Counted from the stretch's first letter, positions 1 to 11,839 are shown. The stretch: 64,000 nt of DNA from Lucinisca nassula (GCA_963580285.1 OY757023.1:130480027-130544026); one strand, 5' to 3'. The notes: generated from the sequence alone by a model not told the origin. Program-made: numbers and translations.

Positions 1-350
1 CGTGTACTCTTAAAGGAAAAAATTCTTTAAGAGTAGAATTCTTTACCTGGCGGGTTCAGACTACAGAATACAAAAACCTTTTAAAATCTCAGGTGCATCT
101 ACCCCCTTGCAGAAACAATTTATTCCGAAGGTTTTATTGCTACCACATTGTATATTCAGATTAATGTTATGTAACAGATCCGTTTTGAAAAATCTTATTT
201 ATCACCTGATTGAATATCGTTTTACATCTTCATTTTTTCTCCAGACAAATAAATTATAAATCGAGTCGTACAAGATTAAATTCTGCTAAAACCACCTGCC
301 TTGTAAAGGTCGAAGACGGTGAATATACATTTATCACCTGGGCATTAAAC

Positions 351-788
351 TACGGAACCCGGGAAGGGACATGAATTTTTTTCATTTTTTAAGTTGTGCG
401 CACAAGATATTATCTTGTGCGGACAAGATATTATCTTGTGCGGATAACATATTATCTTGTGCAGACAAGATATTATCTTGTCCGCATAATATATTAAGTT
501 GTGCGAACAAGATATTATCTTGTCCGCACAAGATAATATCTTGTCTGCATAACATAGATCTTGTGCGCACAAGATATTATCTTGTCCGCACAAGATAATA
601 TATTGTCCGCACAAGATAATATCTTGTCCGCACAACTTCCCAATATCTATGTTGTGCAAACAAGATAATATGTTGTGCAAACAAGATAATATGTTGTGCG
701 AACAAGATAATATCTTGTCCGCTCAAGATATTATCTTGTTCGCACAACATAAGAAAAATAAAAAATCATATCCCTTCCCGGGTTCCGG
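351..788. mobile_element. MITE with CGGAACCCGGG ends and a palindromic CAAGATA array
   Basis: Inverted ends CGGAACCCGGGAAGGGA / TCCCTTCCCGGGTTCCG enclose about 20 permutations of TTGTGCGNACAAGATATTATC, nearly every unit self-complementary. A 7-bp repeat ATTAAAC flanks it at 344-350 and 789-795. Confidence 0.85.
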
Positions 789-854
789 ATTAAACCCTAA
801 ATGCGCAATAGACAAAAATCTCTTCTTGTTTTTTTTTTTTTTTTTCTCGAATCA

Positions 855-1048
855 TTATGTAAACAAGTCCGTGTCATTAGCAAACGCTCTAAACCTCACT
901 TTGTATAGAGAAAACTGTGGTTCACAGGGACATGCATATTTTTTCTTATTTCTTCTCTGAGACATACATGTACAGTGTAGGTAATGGGTACTCGTTAGAA
1001 ACTAGGCTGTTCTAACGAGCACCCACAACCTACGGCTGAGGTTTAAAC
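855..1048 (+). mobile_element. MITE-B copy, left part
   Basis: AACAAGTCCGTG-type end, G-box and hairpin remnant (GGGTACTCGTTAGAA / TTCTAACGAGCACCC). It runs directly into the next copy. Confidence 0.65.
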
Positions 1049-1049
1049 A

Positions 1050-1302
1050 TCACGTGAACAAGTCCGTGAAATGAACACCCCCTTACACCCCACTTTGGGG
1101 TTTACGGGGTTAAACATTATTTTTCTTAATTTTATTCCAAGACATAGGTTATGGGTACTCAATGAGGCGGTTCTAACGAGCACCCATAACCTATGTTTGC
1201 AGTATTCATAAGAAAAATATCATGGATTTTCATCCGAAAAGCAGGCATTTTGGAGATGTCAAAAAATGCACTATGTCGCACATGTGTGTTATCCTAATGA
1301 TA
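1050..1302 (+). mobile_element. MITE-B copy
   Basis: It starts CATCACGTGAACAAGTCCG and ends TGTGTTATCCTAATG. Part of the left hairpin arm is deleted. Confidence 0.75.
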
Positions 1303-2114
1303 AGAAAAAGCATTACAAATTTTCATCATTGGATATTGGAAAGAATGTATTTTGTCACACGGACCCGTGAGTTATCGTAATTTTGTTGAAAAACAAAACA
1401 TTTGTGAAAAGTTGTTTTTTTTTCTGTTTGTCTCTGAAATAAAGTATATTGATCTGTGAAAATCTTTCCTGCAACAGTTACGGTTTATAACATATCGTCA
1501 AATATCGAGTTTTCTCGAGTCACCGAAAATTATGTCTATAATTTATTAATATAAATGTATAACCTAAGCAAAAATAAACTAGATACAGAGCCTCAAGCGG
1601 GTATCTATGGGGCGCCGTTTTACTATTTAATCCGTATTTATAGATATCCATAATTATTTATGGATATCCATAATTCGAAAAATGGATATCCATAATTCGA
1701 ATAATGGATATCCATTATTATTTATGGATATCCATAATTATTTATGGATATCCATAATTCGAATTATATATATATCCATAATTCGAATTATGGATATCCA
1801 TAAATCGAACTGAATTAGAGCTATCCATAAATCGAATAATGGATATCCATTATTCGATTTATTGATATCCATCAATCGAATTAAGGATATCCATTATTCG
1901 GCTGATTTATTGATATCCATAAATCAAATTATGGATATCCATAATTCTCCTCTGCAAATAAACCTAATGAATTATGACTGCCCCCTTTGCGAAAAAAAAA
2001 ACAAAAAAAAAAAAACTCGACTATTCCCGTCAGGTGTGTAATAAAAGCCGGGGATGGAGTTGGATGTAATGTAGGGTAGACTTAGTGGTGGCCTATGGTG
2101 TGGGAGAGATATGT

Positions 2115-2232
2115 TTTGTTTTTATTTGAGGTTTAACGTCCCCTTCAATACTATTTAGGTCATTTTGGAGACTCTGCTTCCAATTATGTTGGTCATTTAG
2201 TCTTCAATGAGATCAAATGACATCTCAATACC
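2115..2232 (-). repeat. S1 fragment
   Basis: TTTGAGGTTTAACGTCCCC to GAGATCAAATGACATCTCA, the 3' half of S1 on the minus strand. Confidence 0.7.
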
Positions 2233-2312
2233 GCCGGCCTCGGTAGCTCAGTCGGATGCGCGTCTGACTGGTGATCAGGAGGACGCGGGTTCGATACCTG
2301 CCAGGGTCGGCC
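2233..2312 (+). repeat. S2 SINE, tRNA-like head
   Basis: A pol III A box (TAGCTCAGTCGG) and B box (GGTTCGATACC) with an anticodon-like stem. Only the head is present. Confidence 0.8.
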
Positions 2313-2639
2313 ATAATTCGAATTATGGATATCCATAAATCGATCTGAATTATGGGTATCCATAAATCGAATTATCGATATCAATAAATCGATAATGTGG
2401 ATATCCATAAATCAGGGGAATAATGGATGTCCATAAATCAGGGGAATAATGGATGTCCATAAATAAATAGATCTGAATTAATGATATCCATAAATCGAAT
2501 TATGGATATCCATAATTCGATTTATGGATATCCATAATGCGAACTACGGATATCCATTATTCGGCTGATTTATGGATATCCATCGATTTATAGGAAAAAG
2601 GGAAAATTTTATAATGAATAATTGTGATATTTTTTAATG

Positions 2640-2826
2640 TCTGTCCTAAATAAGGATTGTTGGTACTCGTTAAGACCACCTCACCGAGGCGGTTCTAACG
2701 AGTACCCATAATCTATATTTAGAGCAGAAATAAGAAAATAGTGTTTACCCCTGTAAACTCCAGTTTTACTTCATAAAAGTGGGGTTAAATGGGGTCTAAA
2801 TTATATAGGTGTGTTTTCGTGATGAT
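2640..2826 (-). mobile_element. MITE-A, partial
   Basis: Hairpin GTACTCGTTAAGACCACCTC / GAGGCGGTTCTAACG and the end TAGGTGTGTTTTCGTGATG. The left end is missing. Confidence 0.75.
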
Positions 2827-2867
2827 TATTAGAGCCATCCCAGTTAGTATCCATCCATCATTAAGAT

Positions 2868-3170
2868 GGTTGGTTGATTTGAGGTTAAACGCCCCCCGTC
2901 AACACTGTAAAGGTCATTTTGGAGACGTTGCTTCCAATTTTGTGGGACTTTTACCCGACATTGAGATGAAATGACATCTCAAGCCCTGTCGCCCAATGAA
3001 ACGAAAAGGGTTGATTAGCATGGACGGTCCGCTTCGCACCGCGGTTCCTGGACAGGCTTAGATCCTCCAAGCGGTTTACCAGTTCTAGTGTGCGGGCCGG
3101 ATTCAGCTCTGCGTGGAAGCATCATGCAGCCCATATTATTCTTCAAGCCCCTATGCTCGGGGGCCTCCAT
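2868..3170 (-). repeat. S1 copy, near full length
   Basis: From GATTTGAGGTTAAACG to CATCATGCAGCCCAT...AAGCCCC. S1 recurs about 16 times in the window. It has a 3' tail GTTAAACCTCAA plus short A-rich repeats, typical of SINEs, but no clear A/B boxes. Confidence 0.8.
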
Positions 3171-3198
3171 CATTAAGATAGCATACTTTTTTTCCTAA

Positions 3199-3476
3199 CA
3201 TTACGATAACACACCTGTGCAACATAGTGCATTTTTCACATCTCCAAAATAGCTACTTTTCTGATTAAATCCTTGATATATTTGTTATAAATGTTCAAAA
3301 CATAGGTTGTGGGTGCTCGTTAGAACCGCCTCACTGAGGCGGTTCTAACGAGTACCCACAACCTATGTCTTAGAGCAGAAATAAGAAAAATAATGTTTAC
3401 TCCCGTAAACCCAAGTTTTCTCTATGTAAAGTGGGGTTTAGGGGGGTCTTCATTTCACGGACTTGTTCACGTGATG
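3199..3476 (-). mobile_element. MITE-B, complete
   Basis: CATTACGATAACACACC to GGACTTGTTCACGTGATG, with the central hairpin GTTAGAACCGCCTC-ACT-GAGGCGG intact. Confidence 0.88.
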
Positions 3477-3479
3477 AAT

Positions 3480-4480
3480 GATGCATTTTTTATCTCTAAA
3501 ATTGGCATTTTTTCGTATGATAAAGTTAGTTAATTTCCTTTTTATGGTCCAAATATAGATTGTGGGTGTTCTTTAGAGCTGCCTTAATGAGTACGATAGG
3601 TCTTTGTATATTTGTTATTGTACCACAAATAAGGAAAATGATGAACGACCCCTAAACCCCACTTTCATCTACGTATAGGGTTTAAGGGGATGTTTATTTC
3701 ACGGACTTGTGAGATTGACTAGTTGGAGTAAGAGTATTGAACAGGTATGTTTTTGTACACAATAAAGATCAACAGTTTTAGGCAGAGAATTGTTTCCATA
3801 TAGCATGCTGAAAAATTTTGGTCCGTAGGTTGTCAAAACCTTTTTTATTATTTTATTTTTACAAACATCCCTGTATCATTTTGACCCCCTTTAATCCCAC
3901 TTTTATATTGTAAAACAGGGGTTTAAAGGGGTATATATTAACACGTATCCCCAATCTATGTTTTGAGCATATATATGACAAGTATCAGAATTTTTATCTG
4001 CAATGTTTATTTTTTTTATTTTTTTTTTTTTGTGATAAAATTTTCAATATAATTGGATATGCATGTGTTCGTAATGAAAGGAAAAACGGGTTTGCAAAGG
4101 TTTCCATAGACTGGAAACAGTCCATTCATTTAATCATTTCACTTATAAGAATATGCGTATTAATTTTAACCCAGCTCAAAAGCAATGACTTCCATCCCAT
4201 AGCACCTAACCCTAACCCTAACCCAAAAGTTTTGGAGATCAGAAAGTATTAGAGAGGAGAAAAATATAGATTCATTGCTAATACAAAGGAGAAGATATTG
4301 GTTAAACTTTTGGACTGATTCCAGTCTAGGGTATCCACAACTTCCTTTATACTTCTTCGATGACAAATTTAGGGTACCGTTTAGCAACGGTTCTAACGAT
4401 TACGTTGGGAAATCAAATATGTTCTAGAAAGGGCTATAACCCCGTGTGGTAGTACATTCTTAAATTGACGTTTAATATAG
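3480..4480. other. Old MITE remnants
   Basis: Decayed MITE-B (about 3520-3730) and MITE-A (about 3860-4077) pieces. The rest, to 4480, shows nothing recognisable except the short telomere-like run listed separately. Confidence 0.55.
4205..4224 (+). repeat. Three CCCTAA telomere-like units
   Basis: (CCTAAC)3 with one extra CC; too short to be a telomere. Confidence 0.8.
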
Positions 4481-4551
4481 ATAAGGATGTTTTTTTATTT
4501 TTATTTTTATTTTTTAATTTCTGCCGCAAAATACGCCCCAGGAGTATTTGA

Positions 4552-4765
4552 AAAGATTTGGCTTCCGCGCCGGGCTAAAACCGACCGAACAAACCGATAT
4601 AAAGGGATTAGTCAGCCCAGGACAAGTGGTGCGATTCGGACCGTCGCGGTTTCTTTGGACGGTGGGGCTTGGATGTCATTGCACCTTAGCGTCGGGTAAA
4701 AGTCCCATAAAATCGGAAGCGACGTCTCCAAAATGGCGTAAAGAGTGTTGACGGGGCGTAAACCA
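4552..4765 (+). repeat. S1, diverged
   Basis: CAGCCCAGGACAAGTGGTGCG, TCGGGTAAAAGTCCC and GTGTTGACGGGG identify it. Confidence 0.7.
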
Positions 4766-4899
4766 TGTTTAACATTACATTTTTGTTTTACATCATACTA
4801 TCACAAATTTTCATCATGCTAACAAGTCCGTGTAACAAACACCCCAGAACCCCACTTTTAATAGAAAATATATATTTTTTGATAGAAAAAAATCAAGGT

Positions 4900-5445
4900 A
4901 TTGTTCTTGGTGCCTGCTGGTCTGTCTCTGGTCGGGCCCATCGGAGTCTAACTGTTAGTTTTCTTTTGCTCCAGCATTTCAGTGGTTTCTTGCTGTTGAG
5001 TCCTCACCGTTGTTTCAACTCTGTGGTTGTTTGATTATTTGTGTTCACGGAGATGTTGCACTGATGAGTAAGGAGGCCTTCATGCGGACTGAACAAATTA
5101 TTTATGTCTAAATCGCGACGGAAGTAAGGGCGAGCGTTGTGGCCACGGAAAATCGATTTAAGCCCCACCTGTGGAACTCGTTTCCACTGACCGTTCCAAA
5201 GCGGTTCTTCAGTCGCGGTTTATTTTTGTTATGGTTTGTCTTTGGGTGTTTGTGTCGCTTATTTTATTTTGGATGGCATATTGGCCATTTTGTGGGAAAG
5301 TAACTGTCCTTTTGGCTTTCCGCTATTGATGTTTCCATTAGGGTCTGTTGTTTCATGTTTGTGTTTCTTTCCCTTTGGTGTCTCTGATGGGAGATGTGGG
5401 TTGATTGTATCGATTCCTGACCATTGCCTCCACTTCTATTTTACA
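4900..5445 (+). repeat. E1, 3' two thirds
   Basis: TGCCTGCTGGTCTGTCTCTG through CAAATTATTTATGTCTAAATC to TTGCCTCCACTTCTATTTT. E1 has no conserved frame in any copy. Confidence 0.75.
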
Positions 5446-5599
5446 CATTTATATAGTATCTTTCCGGTTTCTTCTCTAAATTATAGATTAGGCAACTGCA
5501 ACGGTTCTAACTAGCACTTACAATCTAGGCAGTCAATTATTCGGTTCTAACGAGCACCTATAATCTATCCTTGAACCACAAGATGTGTTTGTGAATCTT

Positions 5600-6310
5600 A
5601 GATGCCCACGGACAGCACATGTGAAATACGAAAACCTCATCACTAACCAATCGAAAGTTATGGCCAATACTCAGGCTTTTAAAAAGTACTTTAAAAGTCA
5701 ATGTCACAAGGTCGAAAAGTATGGTACCACTGGAACGGTCTGTGGCAAGGAATGCACATGTGAAATATGAAAAATAGAAGTGGAGGAAATAATCCCCTAT
5801 TACTTACAAATCGAAAGTTATGGCCAATGTGGAGCGCTGTGATACAGTGATAAAGCATCGGATTTGAGATCGAGTTGCAACCGGTTCGATTTCCGCATTC
5901 GGCATTTGTTGTTGCCTTAAGCAAGCGACTTTATCAACATTGCGTAGTACTGGTTTCTACCCAGGAAAAAGAGGGCCACATGGACGATTATATGAGTACT
6001 GTGTACTAAATATGTTACCCTCTATAAATAAGGCTGATTATTTTTATTAGTAATAGTAGTAGTAATGTTACAGTTTTTAAACGTAGGTCAAACGGCCAAG
6101 GTGATAAGGTAAAATATTTTGGTACCACAAGAAAGGTCTTGTGACAAGGAATGAACATGTGCAATATGAACGCTCTATCGCTTACAAATCGAAAGTTGTT
6201 GTCAGTACTATTTTTTTTAAAGTAGGCCAAACGTCAAGATCAAGAGTCACAAGATTCACCGGAAAGGTCTTGTGACAAGGAATGCACATGTGAAATATGA
6301 GGACAAACAA
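5600..6310. repeat. Tandem ~150-bp repeat interrupted by S6
   Basis: GCACATGTGAAATATGA and ACAAATCGAAAGTTATGGCC recur four times, with spacing enlarged by the SINE. Confidence 0.65.
5829..6056 (+). repeat. S6 SINE, tRNA-like head
   Basis: GGAGCGCTGTGATACAGTG head, B box GGTTCGATTTCC, and a tail ending in ATTATTTTTATTAGTAATAG. Confidence 0.7.
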
Positions 6311-6329
6311 GCAGACCTTGACGAAATCA

Positions 6330-6580
6330 CGCCTATATAAATACATTGTAAATATTACCACAAAAAACACACACACACACACACACAAATTTTAAAATGA
6401 AAACCTGTGATATTTGTTTCTTATTTCTGCTCAAAATATCGAGGCGGTTCTAACGATTACCCACAATCTATATTTTAGAGCAGAAATAACAAAATAAGAT
6501 ATACCCCGTAAACCCCAGTTTTGCTGTAGAAAAGTGGGATTCAAGTGGGTCAGAATTATATAGGCGTGTTTTCGTGATGA
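6330..6580. mobile_element. MITE-A remnant with (CA)n
   Basis: An (AC)n tract at about 6366-6387, one hairpin arm (GAGGCGGTTCTAACG) and the end GGCGTGTTTTCGTGATG. Confidence 0.65.
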
Positions 6581-6916
6581 AACAGACGGACGGACAGACA
6601 GACCAACAACTATATGCCCGCGAATGTCTTTGATTCCGGGAACATACATCTAAAAACAAAAACACATGTACACATTTTCATCAGAATAAGAAAATATCAA
6701 GAAACGTTCATCTAAAACATTCTAGTCCTAGAGATCAGGAAGACGCCATTTTAGACGACGGATGAGTTATCGTAACATTTAGACTAGAAATAAGGATTAA
6801 AAAAAAGGGCATGAAAACACGCCTATACAAAAATATTGTAAACTTTACCGTAGACTGATATCAGTCCTAGATGTTAATGGTTTTGTCCATGCTTGCCACA
6901 TTTGATCTGATGCCAT

Positions 6917-7196
6917 CATCACGAAAACACGCCTATATACTTCTGACCCCCTCGAACCCCACTTTTATAAAGTAAAACTGGGGTTTACGGGGGTGTACAT
7001 TATTTTTCTTATTTCTGCTTAAACCATATATTGTGGGTACTCGTTAGAACCGCCTCGATGAGGCGGGTCTAACGTGTGCCCGCAATCTATGTTTTGAGCA
7101 GGAATAAGAAAAATACCACCCTTTTTATCGGATTTTTTTTTCAATTTTTCGGCGGGAAAATTTACCAATTATTAGAAAACGCGTGTTTTCGTAATG
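6917..7196 (+). mobile_element. MITE-A, complete
   Basis: CATCACGAAAACACGCC to CGTGTTTTCGTAATG. The hairpin is intact at its core; the right arm carries GGGTCTAACGTGTGCCC changes. Confidence 0.88.
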
Positions 7197-7329
7197 CATG
7201 CCAGGCCAGATATTATCTTACATGTATGATGTCTCAACATCTAGAGATCAAAGCTCAAGAGAGAGATTAAGTGAGGGGAACTGAGGAAGGGGTATATTTA
7301 TAAATCTAAGGATTACTTAATAAAAAAGT

Positions 7330-7556
7330 CACATCTCATCAGACTTTATAAGTCTAACTTTACCGCCGAAAAAACTAAAATATTAAGATGACAAAATGTG
7401 ATATTTTTCTTATTTCTGCTCTAAAATATAGATTGTGAGTACTCGTTAGAACCGCCTTAAGAAAAATAAGGCTTACTCCTGTAAACCCCAGTTTTACTTT
7501 ACAAAAATGGGGTTCAAGGGGGTCAAAAGTTTGTAGGCGTGTTTTAGTGACGAAAA
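7330..7556 (-). mobile_element. MITE-A lacking one hairpin arm
   Basis: GTACTCGTTAGAACCGCCTTA is present; the complementary arm is deleted. Confidence 0.7.
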
Positions 7557-7559
7557 ATG

Positions 7560-8134
7560 CTATTTCTAAAGAAATGAAAAACACCATTTTGACACAGGGT
7601 AGGGGCGGGGCTGTTATCAGATCAACAAACAGACAAAGTGACTCGAGGGCAACCGCGGTTCAAAATCTAAGATAGACTTGCCCAAGTCCCTACATTTATA
7701 TTTTACCTACCGGTATTTTACTTTTTCTTGAAAGTCCCTTTAAACAAAAAAAATATGTAAAAGTCTCTTTAATCTTTATCTCTGACATACAGGGGAATGT
7801 TTTATTTTTTTTTTTTATTTACTATTTTTTTTAACAATTAGTTCTACAAATGGCAATTAATTAACAGATTTGGGCAAGTCTAAATCTAAGATTGTGGGTA
7901 CTCTTTTAAACGGCTTCAATGAGCACTTACAGTGTTTGTTTCAAGCAGACAGATAGAAAATAAGAAAAACAAACCACAGTTTTCACAGTGCCTTAGCATG
8001 TGCAGTATCCCAGTGTCTGCAGTTTGGTTCTGTTTTTCAATGATACTTATATTGTACTTGTATAAGTAACATTTTAAATAGTTCTATATTTCTGTCTGTG
8101 TTTTTTTTTTTTATTTATTTATTTATTTAGTAAA
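7560..8134. other. No feature recognised
   Basis: AT-rich, with poly-T runs and a short eroded hairpin arm near 7890-7930 (GATTGTGGGTACTC). Confidence 0.5.
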
Positions 8135-8136
8135 TA

Positions 8137-8481
8137 CAGTAGAACTTCGATGGCTCGAACACCGATGGCTCGTTTACCATGGATGAGTCGAACCATTCTT
8201 GAGCCCCTTCCGAAATCCTCTACATAAGAAATAGTGGGGGATAATTTAGGATATTTTAGTATTTTATCTTGCAAATGTATGCTGTGTGTACTCATTAGAA
8301 TCGCCTCGATGAGGCGATTCTAATGAGTACACACAGCATACATTTTCATTATAGAAACCGAAAAGACGTCTAAAAGTATCCCGTTAGGTCTCCAGACACT
8401 AACCCTCAGTGGCTCGAACTACCCCTGTCTCGAACAGATTTTCGAGGTCCCAAAGGTGTTCGAGCCATTGAAGTTCGACTG
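8137..8481 (+). mobile_element. MITE-C (pogo-like), complete
   Basis: Ends CAGTAGAACTTCGATGGC and CATTGAAGTTCGACTG, flanked by TA on both sides. A perfect 35-bp-arm hairpin fills 8273-8345 with a 3-nt loop. Confidence 0.9.
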
Positions 8482-8682
8482 TACTTTGTATACGACTATA
8501 TAGTAGTTCCTTCTAAATGATGATTTAGACCGCCAACTACAACTGCAGAAGACAACATTTCTATTTTTTGTTGAAACAAATAAATAAATAAATAAACGTA
8601 TGATACTGATTTGTAGTCCCCAATTTGAGGCGGTTCTAACGAGTACCTACAAGCTATGTTTGGAATAGTGCATATGTCTGCG

Positions 8683-8932
8683 CGTCTGTTGAGGTTTTAC
8701 GCCCCCGTCAGCAATATCTAGGTCATTTTTGGGCATGTTGCTTCCGATTTTGCAGACATTTCACCCGACATTGAGATGAAATTAACCTCAAGCCCTACCG
8801 CCCAAAGAAACCGCCAGCGTTTAAGGAGTGGTCCGACTCGCACGACTTTTTTTCCTGGGCAGGCCTAGACCTTTAACGAGGTTTACCGGTACTCAAGTTC
8901 GGTCAGTTTCTGTTCTGATGCAGCCCAGTCTA
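8683..8932 (-). repeat. S1 copy
   Basis: TTGAGGTTTTACGCCCCCG to GATGCAGCCCAG; abuts the next MITE-A. Confidence 0.75.
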
Positions 8933-8936
8933 TACC

Positions 8937-9257
8937 CATCACGAAAACACGCCTATATAACTTTGGACCCCTTAAACCCACCTTTTATATAGTAAAACCG
9001 GGGTTTGCAGGGGTAAACATTATTTGTCTTATTTCTGCTCAAAACATAGGTTGTGGGTACTCGTTTGAACCGCCTCGTCGAGGCGGTTCTAACGAGTATT
9101 AACAATCTATGTTTTGAGCAGAAACGGCGAGGCGGTTCAAACGAGTACCCACAATCTATGTTTTTGAGCAAAAATATTTCAATTTTCATCTTAAAATTTT
9201 CATATTTTTTCGGCGGTAAAATATACAATGCATTTGTATAGGCGTATTTTCGAAATG
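8937..9257 (+). mobile_element. MITE-A with an extra hairpin arm
   Basis: After a normal hairpin a third arm follows (GGCGAGGCGGTTCAAACGAG), so the core carries one and a half hairpins. Confidence 0.85.
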
Positions 9258-9604
9258 CTCTGAGCCCCAATGGACGGGGCACCAAAGGACTTGTTAACTG
9301 GTGGACAAAACACTCATGCGCATGCATTGCACGACTAAAACCCTATAAGAGGAACTTCATGATGTTGTCTTTATATGTGACTATCCCACAGAATGTGTAT
9401 CTTTGTTTAAACATTCTCGAAGAGGGGACTCTAATGAATGCATGTTCCAAAAAATCATGCTTTTGAGCAGGGAAAGGAAATAATGTATAACATTCTCGTG
9501 TTAGTCCCCTACCATGCCCATTTAACGTTGGATTTGTAAAATGTGTATCGCATTACATTGCAAATGCGACATTTTTTCGGTAACGACATTTAAAGATTAT
9601 TTCA

Positions 9605-9765
9605 CGTATTGCGAACCAATCGCTAAGCAGAGGTGGGCGAAAAAATGACCTCCCGTTGCAGAACTTGGAGTCTCACATGTGACCTAAGCAAGGCTCGAAC
9701 TACAGCGGTGAGAGACCTAATGATTAATATTCAGCGCTCCTACCTACTAGGCTACGGAGGACTGT
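9605..9765 (-). repeat. S5 SINE, tRNA-like
   Basis: The minus-strand A-box region (CCTAGTAGGTAGGAGCG) and a B-box region (GTAGTTCGAGCC) lie inside a conserved GGTCTCTCACCGCTG head. Confidence 0.7.
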
Positions 9766-9814
9766 CGTAAAAGGCGACAATCTGTGAAATCAGACTCTGG
9801 CTGTTCCGTTGTTT

Positions 9815-10010
9815 AACCCATTTTGTTCCAGAAACCCCAAAACGAGTACCCTGGCAGACAATGCAGGCCCAGATCAGACCCGCTGTTTGCTAAACGTTGT
9901 CATTTTCAAAATAGATTTTGATGAAAACATACTGACACACATAAATTTTGAAATGGACTCCTGCTATATATAAGGAGAAAGATTCCATTTGGTACAAAAT
10001 GGGTTAAAAC
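9815..10010. mobile_element. P1 palindromic element
   Basis: Outer ends CCCATTTTGTTCCAGAAACC and GGTACAAAATGGGTTAA. The inner CAGGCCCAGATCAGACC arm lost its partner. Confidence 0.75.
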
Positions 10011-10258
10011 GTTATCCCATAACATGTAAATTAAATGAGTAACACCTAAAACCTATGTGTCGATAGTTATGCCTTGACTATCTACAGGGAGACAGATTCA
10101 AAAAAGTCTTTCAGACTTTCTTCTGAATCCCTTTTGTACAATGTTTTGTATGTTGCACATTGTATACAGTATATTACCGTGTACATGTATGCAGTATTGT
10201 AACATCTGTACATTGAAAATAAGGTTTAAACTAAAACCTATTCCAAAAAATCAAAGGG

Positions 10259-10566
10259 CATCACGTGAACAAGTCCGGGAAATGAAGACCCCCCCCCACT
10301 ATACCCAACTTTGTATAGAGCAAACAGGGGTTTACGGGGGGGGGGGGGTGGGTGGGGGGGGGGGTAAACATTATTTTCCTTATTTCTGCTCCAAGACATA
10401 GACTGTGGGTACTCGTTAGAACCGCCTCAATGAGGTGGTTCTAACGAGCACCCACAACCTAGGTTTGCAGTATTTATAAGAAAAATATTACGGATTTTCA
10501 TCAGAAAAATGGCCATTTTGGAGGTGTGAAAAATGCACTATGTCACACGGGTGTGTTATCGTAATG
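10259..10566 (+). mobile_element. MITE-B, complete, with expanded G tract
   Basis: CATCACGTGAACAAGTCCG to GTGTTATCGTAATG. The normal GGGG box is expanded to a broken poly-G run at about 10326-10362. Confidence 0.88.
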
Positions 10567-11034
10567 GAAAGTAGGACAAATAATCTTAACAAGCAACAAA
10601 ATCACAGGCGAAAAGCAGAGTTCGCAGCTCTGTCGTAAACAGGTGGATTAACATAATTTTAATAATCAGGACAAACAAAAGTTTTGAAATGAAAACATTA
10701 AAAAATTGAACAGCGCAAAACGTGCAACAAATGAAACCGCCTTGGACGGCCAGTCCTGACAACATGTACCGGGGTTTAATCCAGTTTACGGGACCCAAAC
10801 CGTCAACCACATCTTCTACCGTGGTTTGCACACTTTCGCTGGCTGTAAAAGGCACTGAGTGCTTGTCGTTTTATGTATTTGCCGTCTTAAAAAGTACATG
10901 TAGACAGTGGGTGATACTGAAGGGTTAGAACCAACGCAATAAGGTGTTCTAGAAAGCGCATGCATTGCAGTTTCTGTTTTAAACAACATGATTATGTGTG
11001 TTTTAAAATGTATAAAAGGTTAACAAAACGTTGG
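10567..11034. other. No feature recognised
   Basis: Short ORFs on both strands show no family resemblance; no repeat shared with the rest of the window. Confidence 0.5.
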
Positions 11035-11275
11035 ATCGCCACATAGAGGGTATTACATGAGCGGCCATTTCAAGAAGACAGTTTAAAAGATTATATTTAT
11101 CAGATGACGTCGCGTTTGAGAATGTAATAACGCCATGCATTGAATTCGGTAATTAATCCACAAACGGATTAAATATGCAAACTAGTAAGATTTGCCCAAT
11201 AACGTTACCGACGTAGTGGTTTCTTGTGGCGGAATATTGGCATTTTTGTGAAGAAAAAAGTGAATAAAATGTGTT
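11035..11275. repeat. Repeat D, rearranged partial copy
   Basis: ACATGAGCGG, CAGATGACGTCGCGTTTG, TAATAACGCCATGCATT and GTTTTAAATGTC match D in scrambled order and orientation. Confidence 0.55.
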
Positions 11276-11309
11276 TTAAATGTCAAATGATAAAAATAAT
11301 CTTGAATTC

Positions 11310-11600
11310 GCGCTAACATACGGCCCAGCCAACTGAGTCATTTTTGACCCGGTCAGTTTTTCTATCCACATTTTGTCCTGGACAAGCTTATACGTAAGCG
11401 GTTAACCAGTACAGTGCACATTCTTTCGCCAGAAACTGGCAACTGCCCTTCTTTAATCAGCGGAAGGAAAAGAATGACCGTAGAAAAGAGCTCATTATCA
11501 ACCTCCACGAAAGAATGTTACTGACCAATGCCGGTATCGAACCCGCGTCCTCCTGGTATCATACAACCACACGTGTAAAAGCACGTGATTACAGGCGCAT
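11310..11600 (-). repeat. S2 SINE, minus strand
   Basis: The body matches the full copy at 52.7 kb (TACGTAAGCGGTTAACCAG; GAATGACCGTAGAAAAG). The B box is GGTTCGATACC; the A-box end is altered. Confidence 0.75.
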
Positions 11601-11839
11601 AACGTCATACGCCGACTGTGACAACTCCACGTTTGCTTTTGGGCTTCTTTCGTTAAGAAATATACAGACCCGTAGCCACTTACAAATCGAAATGACTGTC
11701 CAGTGGGCGCGCGGCATTCCGGCGGCGTCGGGCAGGCGTCGATCAGACGTCGATGCGATGACACGATGTCTCGTCGATGTTGGTCCGGCGTTGTTTTGTG
11801 GCCGTATGCCTGCTGGGTATGTTAACATAAACTCTTGAA

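Larger units (their letters stand above)
1641..2593. repeat. ATGGATATCCAT palindromic array, split
   Basis: Degenerate units of GGATATCCATAATTCGAATT fill 1641-1948 and 2313-2593. S1 and S2 fragments lie between them. The units are palindromic at two nested levels (GGATATCC and AATTCGAATT). Confidence 0.85.

Noticed and set aside
345..760. CRISPR-like array of direct repeats
   Set aside because: Unit spacing is irregular, units are palindromic and contiguous with no unique spacers, and the context is eukaryotic.
371..960. Cys-rich repetitive ORFs (LSCADKI repeats) on both strands near 0.35-0.96 kb and 43.9-44.15 kb
   Set aside because: They are translations of a palindromic DNA array, open on both strands for that reason; no start context and no family resemblance.
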